Source: Yersinia alsatica (GTDB taxonomy: Bacteria; Pseudomonadota; Gammaproteobacteria; Enterobacterales; Enterobacteriaceae). From it: 64,000 nt of DNA. Shown here piece by piece: positions 46,764 through 54,889 of this stretch; position 1 is the stretch's first letter; the number at the start of each line of letters is the position of its first letter. Below the pieces are notes generated by a model that was not told where the DNA came from, made no database searches, and saw nothing but the letters and a program-made list of their open reading frames with translations. The stretch spans positions 62,001 through 126,000 of the forward strand of contig NZ_CABHWW010000023.1 of the NCBI RefSeq assembly GCF_902170305.1, written 5' to 3'. A program made the translations under genes and the position numbers.

Positions 46764-47489
46764 CTAGTGCTCCATCGTCAGTTCAATCATGTCGGCACGG
46801 GTCAGGCTGACGGAGTACTCCGCCACCTGTTGGCTATCAACACAGATATTCAGCGTCCGCACACACAGCAGTGGGGCATGAGTGGCAATTTCCAGTAAAC
46901 GGCTCTCTTTGGCCTGAGCACGGCGCGCACTGATTCGGGTCTGACTACGGCTCAGCGGTTGTTGCAAATTCTGGCTGATAAATTGATGCAGTGAACCGGA
47001 GTTAAAATGTTGCAGAGCGGGCCACCAATTTAGGTCGGGCAGGTAGTGATCGATAACACAGACTGGCACGCCATTGACGCGCCGTAATGTGCGCAAATGG
47101 ATAACGGTCGTTCCTTCAGTCAGTGATAGCGCTTTTGCTACATGCTCAATACACGGGCGTAAAACTGCTAGTAAGCGCTCACTGGTGGGGTCGCTTCCTT
47201 GGTCGAGCAAGTTCTGGCTGAAGCGAGCATTGGCATGCAGCGGGTAGTCATAAGGGCGCATCAGTACCAAAATGCCAATGCCTTGACGGCGCTGCAACCA
47301 ACCGCGCTCAACCAATTCATCTACAGCCCGGCGCAGGGTATGGCGGTTAACTTGATAGCGATCAGCCAGTTGCTGCTCAGAAGGCAAGTAATCGCCACAG
47401 CGATATGCGCCGCGTAGCTCCTGCTCTAGTTGGGCCGCAATTTGTTGATAGCGGGTGGGATAACTGGTCGGTGGTCTAGATAAGTGCAT
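46764..47489 (-). CDS. phnF: PhnF, GntR-family regulator of the phn operon
   Basis: PhnF is a GntR-type regulator of the HutC/UTRA group. The 241-residue protein has an N-terminal winged helix (about 10-75, LADRYQVNRHTLRRAVDELV) and a C-terminal UTRA ligand domain (about 90-235). It starts at ATG 47489 (MHLSRPPTSYPTRYQ), as in E. coli; in-frame upstream starts lack a good Shine-Dalgarno. It is the first gene of phnFGHIJKLMNP. A Pho-box-like half (CTGTCAT on the minus strand at 47632-47638) lies upstream, but the second half is poor. Confidence 0.93.
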   Translation of the reverse strand: MHLSRPPTSYPTRYQQIAAQLEQELRGAYRCGDYLPSEQQLADRYQVNRHTLRRAVDELVERGWLQRRQGIGILVLMRPYDYPLHANARFSQNLLDQGSDPTSERLLAVLRPCIEHVAKALSLTEGTTVIHLRTLRRVNGVPVCVIDHYLPDLNWWPALQHFNSGSLHQFISQNLQQPLSRSQTRISARRAQAKESRLLEIATHAPLLCVRTLNICVDSQQVAEYSVSLTRADMIELTMEH

Positions 47490-47879
47490 GGCGGATATAC
47501 CCTCTCTCAGTATTATCACCACTGACTGTTATCCACGATGAAATGGCAAAAGGACGAATATGGACTGGCAAGTGGTGGCGTGTCATGGCGATAACCAGTA
47601 AGTGATCTCATCGCTATGCTGGCGGTTTTTAATGACAGTTGGGTTAAGCTCAGATGGCGATACGATGAAGTTTATTTGCGGTTATCGGCGAGCGTTTTTA
47701 TCTAGTAAATCGACCTGCTTATAGTAAAAAGATTTATCGCATTATCAATCTGATACATATCCTCACCTAAAAATCTCACATTAAACAAAAAATAAACATT
47801 ATCTTAACTTGAGAGAAACATAAGTGTCTCTTATAGTTATTTTTACGTCGTTGTGACGTTCTCTGTGGGGGGTCATACC
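47490..47879. promoter_or_regulatory. Divergent gap between phnF and the lipoprotein gene
   Basis: This 390-bp gap carries two divergent promoters by inference. I see a weak Pho-box half-site at 47632-47638, AT-rich sequence at 47700-47800, and a small interrupted palindrome (gagag...ctctt) at 47810-47832. No gene is supported. Confidence 0.35.
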
Positions 47880-48983
47880 ATGTGCCCTGATAAAATCAGC
47901 CGTCTGAGCAAAATAAGTCTGGCAATATTACTGGCCTGCTCGCTTGCGGCATGTAGTGGAAGTGGCGGCGGTTCTCACAATACTGCGAAGAATAGTGCCG
48001 GCCAGACAACCGGTGGAACGGGTTCCGGCAGTGATGGCAGTGGCAGCGGAAGCGATGGTAGTGGCGGGGATGGCAGCGGTGGTAGTGGCTCTGGGGGCGG
48101 GACCGGCGGTGGCACGGATAATGGTGGTGGCTCCACAGCGAATAATTCTGCGGTCGGTAATGTGGTCAGTGGTGTCGGGACTGCCGTGGATGGCGTCGGC
48201 AATACTGTCAGTGGTGTTGTTAGCCAAACCCCGGTTGGCAGCTTACCCGTTGTAGGGAGCGGTTTGGTCACCGTGGTTGATAGCGCGGGCAATGCCGTAA
48301 GTGACGTAGGAACCGGTTTACAGAACGGCGTGGGTCAATTGGGAAATAATCCTAATGCATTGGGCACTACAGCTGCTGGCGTACCGAAAGCCGTAGCGGA
48401 TGTTGGAACCGGTGTTTCAGGATTAGGTGGCACAGTTTCAGGTATCGCCGCTAATACCCCATTGGGCGGTGTGACTGGCACGGCGGGCGGATTAGTTTCT
48501 CAGACTGGTGGGGCGGTAACTTCCATCGGTAATGGGTTGGCGCAAGACCTGCAAACCGGGTCGACCAGCAAGTTAACCACTGCGGCGACCGGTATAGTGA
48601 CGCCAGTAGTCGGCCAGGTACAAGATATTACTCAGACCGTGGGGACGACCACCGGCATTGGTGCTCCGGTTAACAATTTACTGACTGCCGTAGGCGGCAC
48701 TGTTGCCACAACCGGTACTCAAGTTGCTACCAATGCACCGGCTTTGGCGGGGGTGGGGCAGGTGCTGCAAGGTACCGGACAGGCGGTTGAGAAAACCGGT
48801 GGCTTAGTTACTCCACCAACCTCTGCAGGTGGCTCGAATGGCTTGCTGGCAGGAGTGAGTAATTCTGTCGGCGGTGTCACCGGTGGATTAAGTGCCGATG
48901 TCTCTGCTAACGCCAATGCTAGCGCCGGTGGTGGGTTATTGGGTGGCGTTGGCGGATTATTGAAGCCAAAAACAACTCATTAA
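47880..48983 (+). CDS. Gly/Ser-rich lipoprotein next to a TpsB transporter
   Basis: The 367-residue protein has a lipoprotein signal peptide ending in LAAC, with Cys25 as the lipidated residue and Ser at +2 (outer-membrane sorting). Residues about 26-95 are almost only Gly, Ser, Asp and Thr. The rest is a low-complexity region with repeated Val/Gly/Thr units (VGNVVSGVG, VDGVGNTVSGV, VSDVGTGLQNGVG, LSADVSANANAS). Databases often label such proteins as collagen-like, but there is no regular G-X-Y repeat. ATG 47880 follows ggggggt with good spacing. The next gene is a TpsB transporter and no TPS exoprotein is nearby, so this lipoprotein may be its cargo. Function unknown. Confidence 0.85.
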   Translation: MCPDKISRLSKISLAILLACSLAACSGSGGGSHNTAKNSAGQTTGGTGSGSDGSGSGSDGSGGDGSGGSGSGGGTGGGTDNGGGSTANNSAVGNVVSGVGTAVDGVGNTVSGVVSQTPVGSLPVVGSGLVTVVDSAGNAVSDVGTGLQNGVGQLGNNPNALGTTAAGVPKAVADVGTGVSGLGGTVSGIAANTPLGGVTGTAGGLVSQTGGAVTSIGNGLAQDLQTGSTSKLTTAATGIVTPVVGQVQDITQTVGTTTGIGAPVNNLLTAVGGTVATTGTQVATNAPALAGVGQVLQGTGQAVEKTGGLVTPPTSAGGSNGLLAGVSNSVGGVTGGLSADVSANANASAGGGLLGGVGGLLKPKTTH

Positions 48984-48986
48984 CTC

Positions 48987-49062
48987 GATACCCTTTGTCG
49001 TTGAAGTTGTTGGGATACTCGCTGCGCTTATTTGCAGCCTGGTTGCAACTCCAATGACCTAG
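48987..49062. repeat. Shortened ERIC-like element
   Basis: The two ends match ERIC termini in opposite orientation: taccctttgtcgttgaagtt at the left, and ggttgcaactccaatgacct at the right. The central palindrome is missing. At about 76 bp it is an internally deleted copy. Confidence 0.5.
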
Positions 49063-49093
49063 CCTGACTCCTTCTTTATTGAGGGAGTCAGGC
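49062..49093 (+). terminator. Strong hairpin between the lipoprotein and tpsB genes
   Basis: Ten-base arms gcctgactcc and ggagtcaggc are exact complements around a 12-base loop. No T run follows on the plus strand. It may reduce but not stop transcription into the transporter gene, or protect the upstream mRNA end. Confidence 0.6.
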
Positions 49094-49151
49094 CATATAA
49101 ATAATAAAAAATATCACAACTATAATTTAATGTGCGCAAAGGAAGTCTCCT

Positions 49152-50882
49152 ATGAATAATAGAGTGTGGCTATTGTTTTTATTTGGTGCAGGCAGCGCAT
49201 GGCAATACAGTGCTTCAGCTAATACCGTCCCCATGCTGATTGATCAGAATAACCCGTCCAGAATATCGCGTGAGATTACTAAACCACAAGCCACACGGAC
49301 AGTGCCGCCAACAATTTCCACTCCGACGCCACATTCTAAATTAACCTTGGATACCTTAATTGAAGTGAAACATATTCAATTTATTGGTGGTACTCGATAT
49401 AACATTAATGTCCTCAGTGAACCCTTTGCCGCTTATATTGGTAAAAAGGTGCCATTAAAGAATTTATTAGTTGCCACCCAGTCTATTACTAAATTGTATC
49501 AGCAAGATGGCTATATTCTTTCTTATGCTTATTTGCCAACGGATAACTTTACCCATGGGACGTTGAAAATAGGTTTGGTGGAAGGCTATATCGCCAATAC
49601 TCGCATTCAAAGTGAAAATGCGGCAATAGGACGCTGGCTGACCAAGCTGTCCCAGCGCATTATGGCAGAGAAGCCACTGACGCAAGATACCTTTGAGCGT
49701 TACAGTATTTTAATGAGCCGGACGCCAGATGCCAAGGTAATCGCCACAGCTAAAAACCCGGATAATATTTATGGCGCGACATTGCTGGATGTTAAAGTTG
49801 ACTATCCACGTCACTGGAATGTCACTACCGCATTGGATAGCCGCAAAGGGGTTTATAGCGGAGTACTGAATGCAACCTTAAGTGGTTTTACGCCTTATGC
49901 TGAACAGTTTGGTGTGGCGACATTATTACCATTAGACAGCAAGAATCGAGACCAATATCTGGGTTTAAATTATCAGCAATATTTAGGCAGTAACGGTTTA
50001 TCATTACAAACTCGTGGCAGTTATTATAAACAAGAACCCAAAGATTATACCGATGTACTGACACTGTATCCGCAGGATATTACCTTATCCAGCCGCACTG
50101 AACAGACGCAATATTCAGGCGGGGTGGTATTAAGTTATCCGTTGCAATTAACACGTAAGCGGCAATGGACAGTGAGTGGCGGTGTAGATTATCTGGAAAA
50201 AAGTTATAATTTAAAAAGCCGCGCTCGTTTTAATACACTTAATAATGCCTTGCTCGATTTAGAGGATCAAAATCAGCGAATGCGTTATCCCGCGGCGGAA
50301 TTGGCACTGACGGGTTATCAAGAATATACCCAATCTTATTGGAGCACGCGTGCCAGTGTGCGCAAGGGAATAAACGGGGCTTTGGCATCCAGTTCAGTTC
50401 CATGGGGGGATTTGGGCTTTACTCGCTGGAAACTTACTGGGGATGCGGCGTATTTAATGGCAGAAAAGTGGCGGTTAAGTGCTTCGGCTGAAGGGGATTG
50501 GTCTGACAATGATCTACCGGAAGCGGAACATGTCACTTTTGGTGGGCTGCGGTTTGGACGCGGTTATCCTGACAGCGAAGCTACCGGTGACTATGGCTAT
50601 GGTGGGCAAGTAGAAATGCGCTATATGCATAATCGGGAAAAGGGCGACTGGCTTAAAACCATCCAACCTTATGCTGTGCTGGATACTGCTCATACTTGGT
50701 ATAACTCGCCGATATTCCGTGCACAAAAATTGGCTTCTTATGCCGTGGGCGTCACCTTGAGTGATAACAAACACTATTCGCTATCACTGGAAGGGGCGAG
50801 GCCAATTGGTGACCTGCCCAGTGATAGTTCGCGCCGCGATTGGCGGTTTAATGCCACGTTGACTTATAACTTTGCAAATTAA
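49152..50882 (+). CDS. TpsB-type outer-membrane transporter (ShlB/FhaC/HecB family)
   Basis: The 576-residue protein has a signal peptide (about 1-23), a Pro/Thr linker, a POTRA region (about 70-190, with GYILSYAYLPTDNFTHGTLK in part) and a 16-strand Omp85-type barrel (about 200-576). The barrel lid loop keeps the family motif FGRGY (about 467) in GGLRFGRGYPDSEA. TpsB proteins secrete a partner exoprotein across the outer membrane. The partner normally has an N-terminal TPS domain; none is encoded here. The upstream lipoprotein is the only candidate. The C-terminus (YNFAN) lacks a final aromatic residue, which is unusual for barrel proteins. Confidence 0.9.
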   Translation: MNNRVWLLFLFGAGSAWQYSASANTVPMLIDQNNPSRISREITKPQATRTVPPTISTPTPHSKLTLDTLIEVKHIQFIGGTRYNINVLSEPFAAYIGKKVPLKNLLVATQSITKLYQQDGYILSYAYLPTDNFTHGTLKIGLVEGYIANTRIQSENAAIGRWLTKLSQRIMAEKPLTQDTFERYSILMSRTPDAKVIATAKNPDNIYGATLLDVKVDYPRHWNVTTALDSRKGVYSGVLNATLSGFTPYAEQFGVATLLPLDSKNRDQYLGLNYQQYLGSNGLSLQTRGSYYKQEPKDYTDVLTLYPQDITLSSRTEQTQYSGGVVLSYPLQLTRKRQWTVSGGVDYLEKSYNLKSRARFNTLNNALLDLEDQNQRMRYPAAELALTGYQEYTQSYWSTRASVRKGINGALASSSVPWGDLGFTRWKLTGDAAYLMAEKWRLSASAEGDWSDNDLPEAEHVTFGGLRFGRGYPDSEATGDYGYGGQVEMRYMHNREKGDWLKTIQPYAVLDTAHTWYNSPIFRAQKLASYAVGVTLSDNKHYSLSLEGARPIGDLPSDSSRRDWRFNATLTYNFAN

Positions 50883-50894
50883 ATCAGGGTGTTA

Positions 50895-51410
50895 TTAGCG
50901 CAGATAATGGATGACTTGATTACCGCTGCCGCGCCAGATAAGTGACGGATCTTTCAGATCTTGCACGAATTTGCCATCGACCAGCACATTAATTAAATCA
51001 ACGACTTGCTGTTGTTCTTCACTCAGTTCAGAGAGCGTGTAACCCGTCCAAAGCCAGATATCTTTGCCGTCGCACTCTTGGCGTACACGTGTTACCAGTT
51101 GCAGGATCGCTGACAAATTTTGCGGATGCAGCGGATCACCGCCGGAGAGGGATAACCCTTGCCGACGGATACGGGAATCATTCAGATCCGCAATGATCTG
51201 ATCTTCCATTTCATCGGTAAATGGCTTACCCGAATTCAGCCGCCAGGTACTTTTGTTATAACAACCCACGCACTCGTGTACACAACCAGAAACGAATAGC
51301 GTACAGCGAGTGCCGGGGCCATTAATAACATCGACTGGGTAGTATTGATGGTAATTTATGATAAATGCCTCCCTCGTACTTGAAGTCGCAGGAGTGTTGG
51401 CTACATTCAC
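50895..51410 (-). CDS. nrdG: NrdG, anaerobic ribonucleotide reductase activase (unusual start)
   Basis: NrdG is the radical SAM activase that makes the glycyl radical on NrdD. The core has the CxxxCxxC cluster motif (CVHECVGC), SLSGGDPLHPQN and LWTGYTL. The family N-terminus is MNYHQYYPVD. Here NYHQYYPVD is present but the preceding codon is ATA (51357-51359), not ATG, while a near-perfect GGAGG lies 8 bases before it. The only standard in-frame start is GTG 51410, which adds 18 residues (ending EAFII) and falls inside an ERIC. Either translation begins at ATA, or the ERIC supplies the start. I give the longest frame. Confidence 0.85.
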   Translation of the reverse strand: MNVANTPATSSTREAFIINYHQYYPVDVINGPGTRCTLFVSGCVHECVGCYNKSTWRLNSGKPFTDEMEDQIIADLNDSRIRRQGLSLSGGDPLHPQNLSAILQLVTRVRQECDGKDIWLWTGYTLSELSEEQQQVVDLINVLVDGKFVQDLKDPSLIWRGSGNQVIHYLR

Positions 51411-51492
51411 TCACCCGAATCACTTACTCATGTAAGCTCATCGGGATGAGTTTCTTTGCCGCCTACCTGTAACTCCAATTACTTTGGGTAAT
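51370..51492. repeat. ERIC element between nrdD and nrdG
   Basis: This about 123-bp element is close to full length. The left end is tcgtacttgaagtcgcagg, the central palindrome cccgaatcacttactcatgt continues into aagctcatcggg, and the right end is gccgcctacctgtaactcc then ttactttgggta. It lies between nrdD and nrdG and is part of their transcript. Its left end carries the GTG that may start nrdG. Confidence 0.85.
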
Positions 51493-51504
51493 CGTTTTTA
51501 GTCA

Positions 51505-53643
51505 TCAGCCCAATTGCCCATTAGCCAAGTGTTTTACCCGCCGTTTGACTTCTTCTTGCTTGCCAGCATTGAACGGCCGCGCATCCGGGCTACCCAGATA
51601 GCCACATACCCGACGGGTTACCGACACTTTTGACGGCTCATGATTACCGCATTTCGGGCAGGTGAAGCCTTTGCTGGTACAAGAAAACTCCCCGGTGAAA
51701 CCACATTCGTAGCACTCATCAATCGGCGTGTTGGTGCCGTAATAAGGGACTCGGCTGTAGCTATAATCCCAGACATCTTCCAATGCTCTAAGGTTATGTT
51801 GCAAGTTGGGATATTCGCCGTAACAGATGAAACCGCCGTTAGCCAATGGTGGATAAGGGGCTTCGAAATCCAGCTTATCGTAGGGGTTAACTTTCTTTTC
51901 AACGTCTAAATGGAAGCTGTTGGTGTAATAGCCTTTATCAGTCACGCCCTCTACCACGCCAAACTCGGCGGTATCCAGACGGCAGAAACGGTCACACAGG
52001 TTTTCGCTCGGCGTGCTGTACAAGCTAAAGGCATAGCCGGTTTCATTTTTCCAGGCATCTGTTGCTTGTCGCATGCGTTCGACGATTGCCACGCCTTTTT
52101 CGCGTAACTTTTCGTTGTCAAAGACATGGGTCTGATTGCCGAACAGGGCATTAACAGTTTCATGGATGCCGATAAAGCCCAGAGAGATAGATGCGCGGCC
52201 ATTTTTAAAGATTTCAGAGATATTATCATCCGCTTGTAAGCGCACACCGCAAGCACCTTCCATATACAGGATCGGCGCGACACGTGCTTTGATTCCTTCC
52301 AGACGGGCAATGCGGGTCATTAACGCTTTTTTAGCTAACAGCAGGCGCTCATCCAGCAATTGCCAGAATTTCTCTTCATCACCTTTGGCTTCCAGTGCGA
52401 TACGCGGCAAGTTAAGGCTGATAACCCCCAGATTATTGCGACCATCGTGGATCTGCTTGCCATCTTCTTCATACACCCCCAAGAAACTGCGGCAACCCAT
52501 TGGGGTTTTGAAGGAGCCGGTGACTTTAACCACTTGATCGTAATTCAGAATATCGGGGTACATGCGTTTGGTGGCGCACTCTAGCGCTAGCTGTTTGATA
52601 TCGTAATTAGCATCGCCAAATTTATGGTTCAGGCCATCACGGATAGCAAAGACCAGTTTCGGGAATACCGCGGTTTTACGATTTTTGCCTAAACCGGCAA
52701 TGCGATTACGCAAAATGGCTTGCTGAATCATGCGTGATTGCCAACTGGTGCCTAGCCCAAAGCCGAAGGTGACAAAGGGGGTTTGACCATTGGCGGTGTG
52801 CAGCGTATTGACTTCATATTCCAGTGATTGGAAGGCGTCGTAGCACTCTTTTTCGGTGCGCGACATAGCATAAGCAGAGGCATCAGGGATTTGCCACTCT
52901 TCAGCGACAGCTTTATGTTTGTTAAAACTTTCAGTGACAAATGGCGCCAGAATTTCATCAATGCGGTTAATGGTTGTTCCGCCATAAATATGGCTGGCAA
53001 CCTGCGCGATAATCTGTGCCGTCACCGCGGTGGCGGTCGAAATGGATTTTGGCGGCTCGATTTCCGCGTTACCCATTTTAAAGCCTTGAGTCAGCATGCC
53101 ATCAAGGTCAATCAGCATGCAGTTGAACATAGGGAAGAATGGCGCGTAATCCAGATCATGATAGTGAATCTCGCCGCGCTCATGAGCCAATACCACGTCC
53201 CGTGGCAATATATGTTGCTTGGCGTAGTGCTTGGCAACAATGCCGGCCAGCAGATCACGCTGAGTCGGGATAACTTTGCTGTCTTTGTTTGCATTTTCGT
53301 TCAGCAGCGCTTTGTTACTTTGCTCTACCAAACCCCGGATTTCCTGATTCAGGCGACCACGCAGTTCCCGCGAGATATCCCGGTCATGGCGATACTCGAT
53401 ATAAGCTCGGGCAAGCTGCTTGTATTGACCGGCCATCAGTTGGTTTTCTACCGCGGTTTGGATATCGCGGATATCAACCTTCGGCTGGTTTTCCATCGTC
53501 TGAGCGACCACACGGGCAACAGTTGCACAATAATCTGCATCCACAACGCCAACAGCCAAGGCTGCGCGCTCGACAGCTTCCTTGATTCGCACCTCATCAA
53601 AAGGTACCTGACAACCGTCCCGTTTAATCACTACTGTTTTCAC
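51505..53643 (-). CDS. nrdD: NrdD, anaerobic ribonucleoside-triphosphate reductase
   Basis: NrdD reduces NTPs to dNTPs without oxygen, with formate as reductant and a glycyl radical as cofactor. The 712-residue protein has an N-terminal ATP cone (about 1-95), the catalytic barrel, a zinc site of four cysteines (CYECGFTG and CPKCGNHE), and the glycyl-radical motif RVCGYLGSPDARPF with Gly681, the same position as in E. coli. It starts with GTG 53643 behind aggag. It is co-transcribed with nrdG. Upstream sites suggest control by NrdR, FNR and DnaA. Confidence 0.97.
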   Translation of the reverse strand: MKTVVIKRDGCQVPFDEVRIKEAVERAALAVGVVDADYCATVARVVAQTMENQPKVDIRDIQTAVENQLMAGQYKQLARAYIEYRHDRDISRELRGRLNQEIRGLVEQSNKALLNENANKDSKVIPTQRDLLAGIVAKHYAKQHILPRDVVLAHERGEIHYHDLDYAPFFPMFNCMLIDLDGMLTQGFKMGNAEIEPPKSISTATAVTAQIIAQVASHIYGGTTINRIDEILAPFVTESFNKHKAVAEEWQIPDASAYAMSRTEKECYDAFQSLEYEVNTLHTANGQTPFVTFGFGLGTSWQSRMIQQAILRNRIAGLGKNRKTAVFPKLVFAIRDGLNHKFGDANYDIKQLALECATKRMYPDILNYDQVVKVTGSFKTPMGCRSFLGVYEEDGKQIHDGRNNLGVISLNLPRIALEAKGDEEKFWQLLDERLLLAKKALMTRIARLEGIKARVAPILYMEGACGVRLQADDNISEIFKNGRASISLGFIGIHETVNALFGNQTHVFDNEKLREKGVAIVERMRQATDAWKNETGYAFSLYSTPSENLCDRFCRLDTAEFGVVEGVTDKGYYTNSFHLDVEKKVNPYDKLDFEAPYPPLANGGFICYGEYPNLQHNLRALEDVWDYSYSRVPYYGTNTPIDECYECGFTGEFSCTSKGFTCPKCGNHEPSKVSVTRRVCGYLGSPDARPFNAGKQEEVKRRVKHLANGQLG

Positions 53644-53673
53644 AATGTCGCTCCTGTATCCTGCCGCGTAGGG

Positions 53674-53682
53674 TTATCCACA
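53674..53682 (+). promoter_or_regulatory. DnaA box upstream of nrdD
   Basis: A perfect consensus DnaA box TTATCCACA lies about 30 bp upstream of the nrdD start. A second perfect box lies in the opposite orientation at 53731-53739. A third, weaker one (TGTGGATGG) is at 53719-53727. Confidence 0.6.
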
Positions 53683-53730
53683 AGACAACCCGCAGCACAT
53701 AAGGGCTGCGAGAGAGTGTGTGGATGGTTT

Positions 53731-53739
53731 TGTGGATAA
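53731..53739 (-). promoter_or_regulatory. Second DnaA box upstream of nrdD
   Basis: TGTGGATAA is the exact reverse complement of the consensus TTATCCACA. It abuts the first NrdR box at 53742. The E. coli nrdAB promoter has two such boxes; the same is seen here for the anaerobic enzyme. Confidence 0.6.
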
Positions 53740-53741
53740 CT

Positions 53742-53757
53742 ACTACATATAGATGTC
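53742..53757. promoter_or_regulatory. NrdR box 1
   Basis: The 16-mer actacatatagatgtc fits the NrdR box consensus (acaCwATATATwgtgt type). Its partner box lies 29 bp further upstream, which is close to three helical turns, the spacing that NrdR pairs need. Confidence 0.65.
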
Positions 53758-53770
53758 TGAATTCCTGCAA

Positions 53771-53786
53771 ACACTATATATAGGTG
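53771..53786. promoter_or_regulatory. NrdR box 2
   Basis: The 16-mer acactatatataggtg is a good match to the NrdR box consensus. NrdR is the general repressor of ribonucleotide reductase genes in bacteria and responds to dATP/ATP. Confidence 0.7.
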
Positions 53787-53799
53787 ATGGCAAACAAGT

Positions 53800-53813
53800 T
53801 TGACTTAGGACAA
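53800..53813. promoter_or_regulatory. FNR-like site upstream of nrdD
   Basis: TTGAC-TTAG-GACAA fits the FNR consensus TTGAT-N4-ATCAA with changes in both half-sites (T to C in the left, ATC to GAC in the right). nrdDG is anaerobically induced by FNR in E. coli, so this position is plausible. Confidence 0.45.
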
Positions 53814-53876
53814 GGAAATCGGCGTTAGGTTTATTCCTGTTCAACGTCCGCCCAAATGGGCATTTTATGCTGTGGA

Positions 53877-54785
53877 TTAGAGCGCCTGTGGACGGAAATG
53901 TTCTAGTAAAAAATCAACCCATACGCGCACCCGTGGCGGCAAATCGGCTGAAGCATAATAGAGCCACAGTGGCACCGGTGCAGGCCAGTGATTGGCTAAC
54001 ACCGGCAGCAGAGTGCCGTCAGCAAAATGGGGTTCTGCATGCCACTGTGCCACATAGGTTATTCCCATATCAGCCAGTGCCGCGCTCAATAATACTTCGG
54101 GCTGTGAGATTACCAGGCGGCCAGATAATTCGAGAGATTGCACCTCATTATTGTATTGCAGTAACCATTTGACTATCCGCCCAGTGGATGGGTTTCGGTG
54201 CAATAAACACTGATGCTGATAGAGATCGGCCGGAGTGTTCGGCGAACCATAACGCGCCAGATAAACGGGAGTGGCGGCCAGAACCATCTGCATCGGGTAA
54301 AACTGACGAGCAATCAATCGGCTATCGGGGTCAATACGAGTGCCGATGCCAACATCAAATCCTTCTCCGACCAGATTAACCACTCTGGGCTCCAGTGAGA
54401 GGTCGAGGTCAATCAATGGGTAGCGCGCCATAAACTCTGGGATCAGTGGCATTAATAGTTGGCGACCAAAACCGGGGATCAAACTGACTCGCACCGTGCC
54501 ACTGGGATGTTGCTCATCATGACGCGCGGTATCCAGAGTCTGTGACAGCGCCTGCCATAGTGGTGCGACCCGCGCCAATAATGCTTTACCTTCATCAGTC
54601 AGCATCACGCTATGGGTATTGCGTTGAAACAGGCGCACTGCCAGCCTCTGTTCCAACACGCGAATATTTTTACTAATAGCGGCGGGTGTCACCCCCAACT
54701 GACGTGCGGCGGCAGAGAAGTTCTCATTTTGCGCGGCACTGAGAAAAGCCGGTAACAAACGGTGAATATCAAAAGGCAGCGACAT
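53877..54785 (-). CDS. LysR-family transcriptional regulator
   Basis: The 302-residue protein has the LysR winged helix at residues about 18-62 (FSAAARQLGVTPAAISKNIRVLEQRL in part) and a substrate-binding domain (about 90-295). The divergent neighbour is a flavodoxin-fold NAD(P)H oxidoreductase, which it probably controls through the 104-bp gap. I do not recognise a specific orthologue. Confidence 0.9.
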   Translation of the reverse strand: MSLPFDIHRLLPAFLSAAQNENFSAAARQLGVTPAAISKNIRVLEQRLAVRLFQRNTHSVMLTDEGKALLARVAPLWQALSQTLDTARHDEQHPSGTVRVSLIPGFGRQLLMPLIPEFMARYPLIDLDLSLEPRVVNLVGEGFDVGIGTRIDPDSRLIARQFYPMQMVLAATPVYLARYGSPNTPADLYQHQCLLHRNPSTGRIVKWLLQYNNEVQSLELSGRLVISQPEVLLSAALADMGITYVAQWHAEPHFADGTLLPVLANHWPAPVPLWLYYASADLPPRVRVWVDFLLEHFRPQAL

Positions 54786-54889
54786 ATTGGTTGATACCTT
54801 GAGTTGAAATTGATGTGACTGATAGCAGTCTACTCGGCCAGGACAGAAAATGAAAAAATAGCGTTATCAAACCTGTTGGAGAGTGAATT

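Noticed and set aside
47620-47640. Pho box for the phn operon
   Set aside because: Only one half (CTGTCAT) matches and the second half is poor, so it is not listed as a separate feature.
47880-48983. Collagen-like protein label
   Set aside because: There is no regular G-X-Y triplet pattern; the region is only Gly/Ser-rich followed by Val/Gly/Thr repeats.
52828-53739. 303-codon frame antisense to nrdD
   Set aside because: It is the shadow of a strongly conserved gene on the other strand and has no recognisable motifs.
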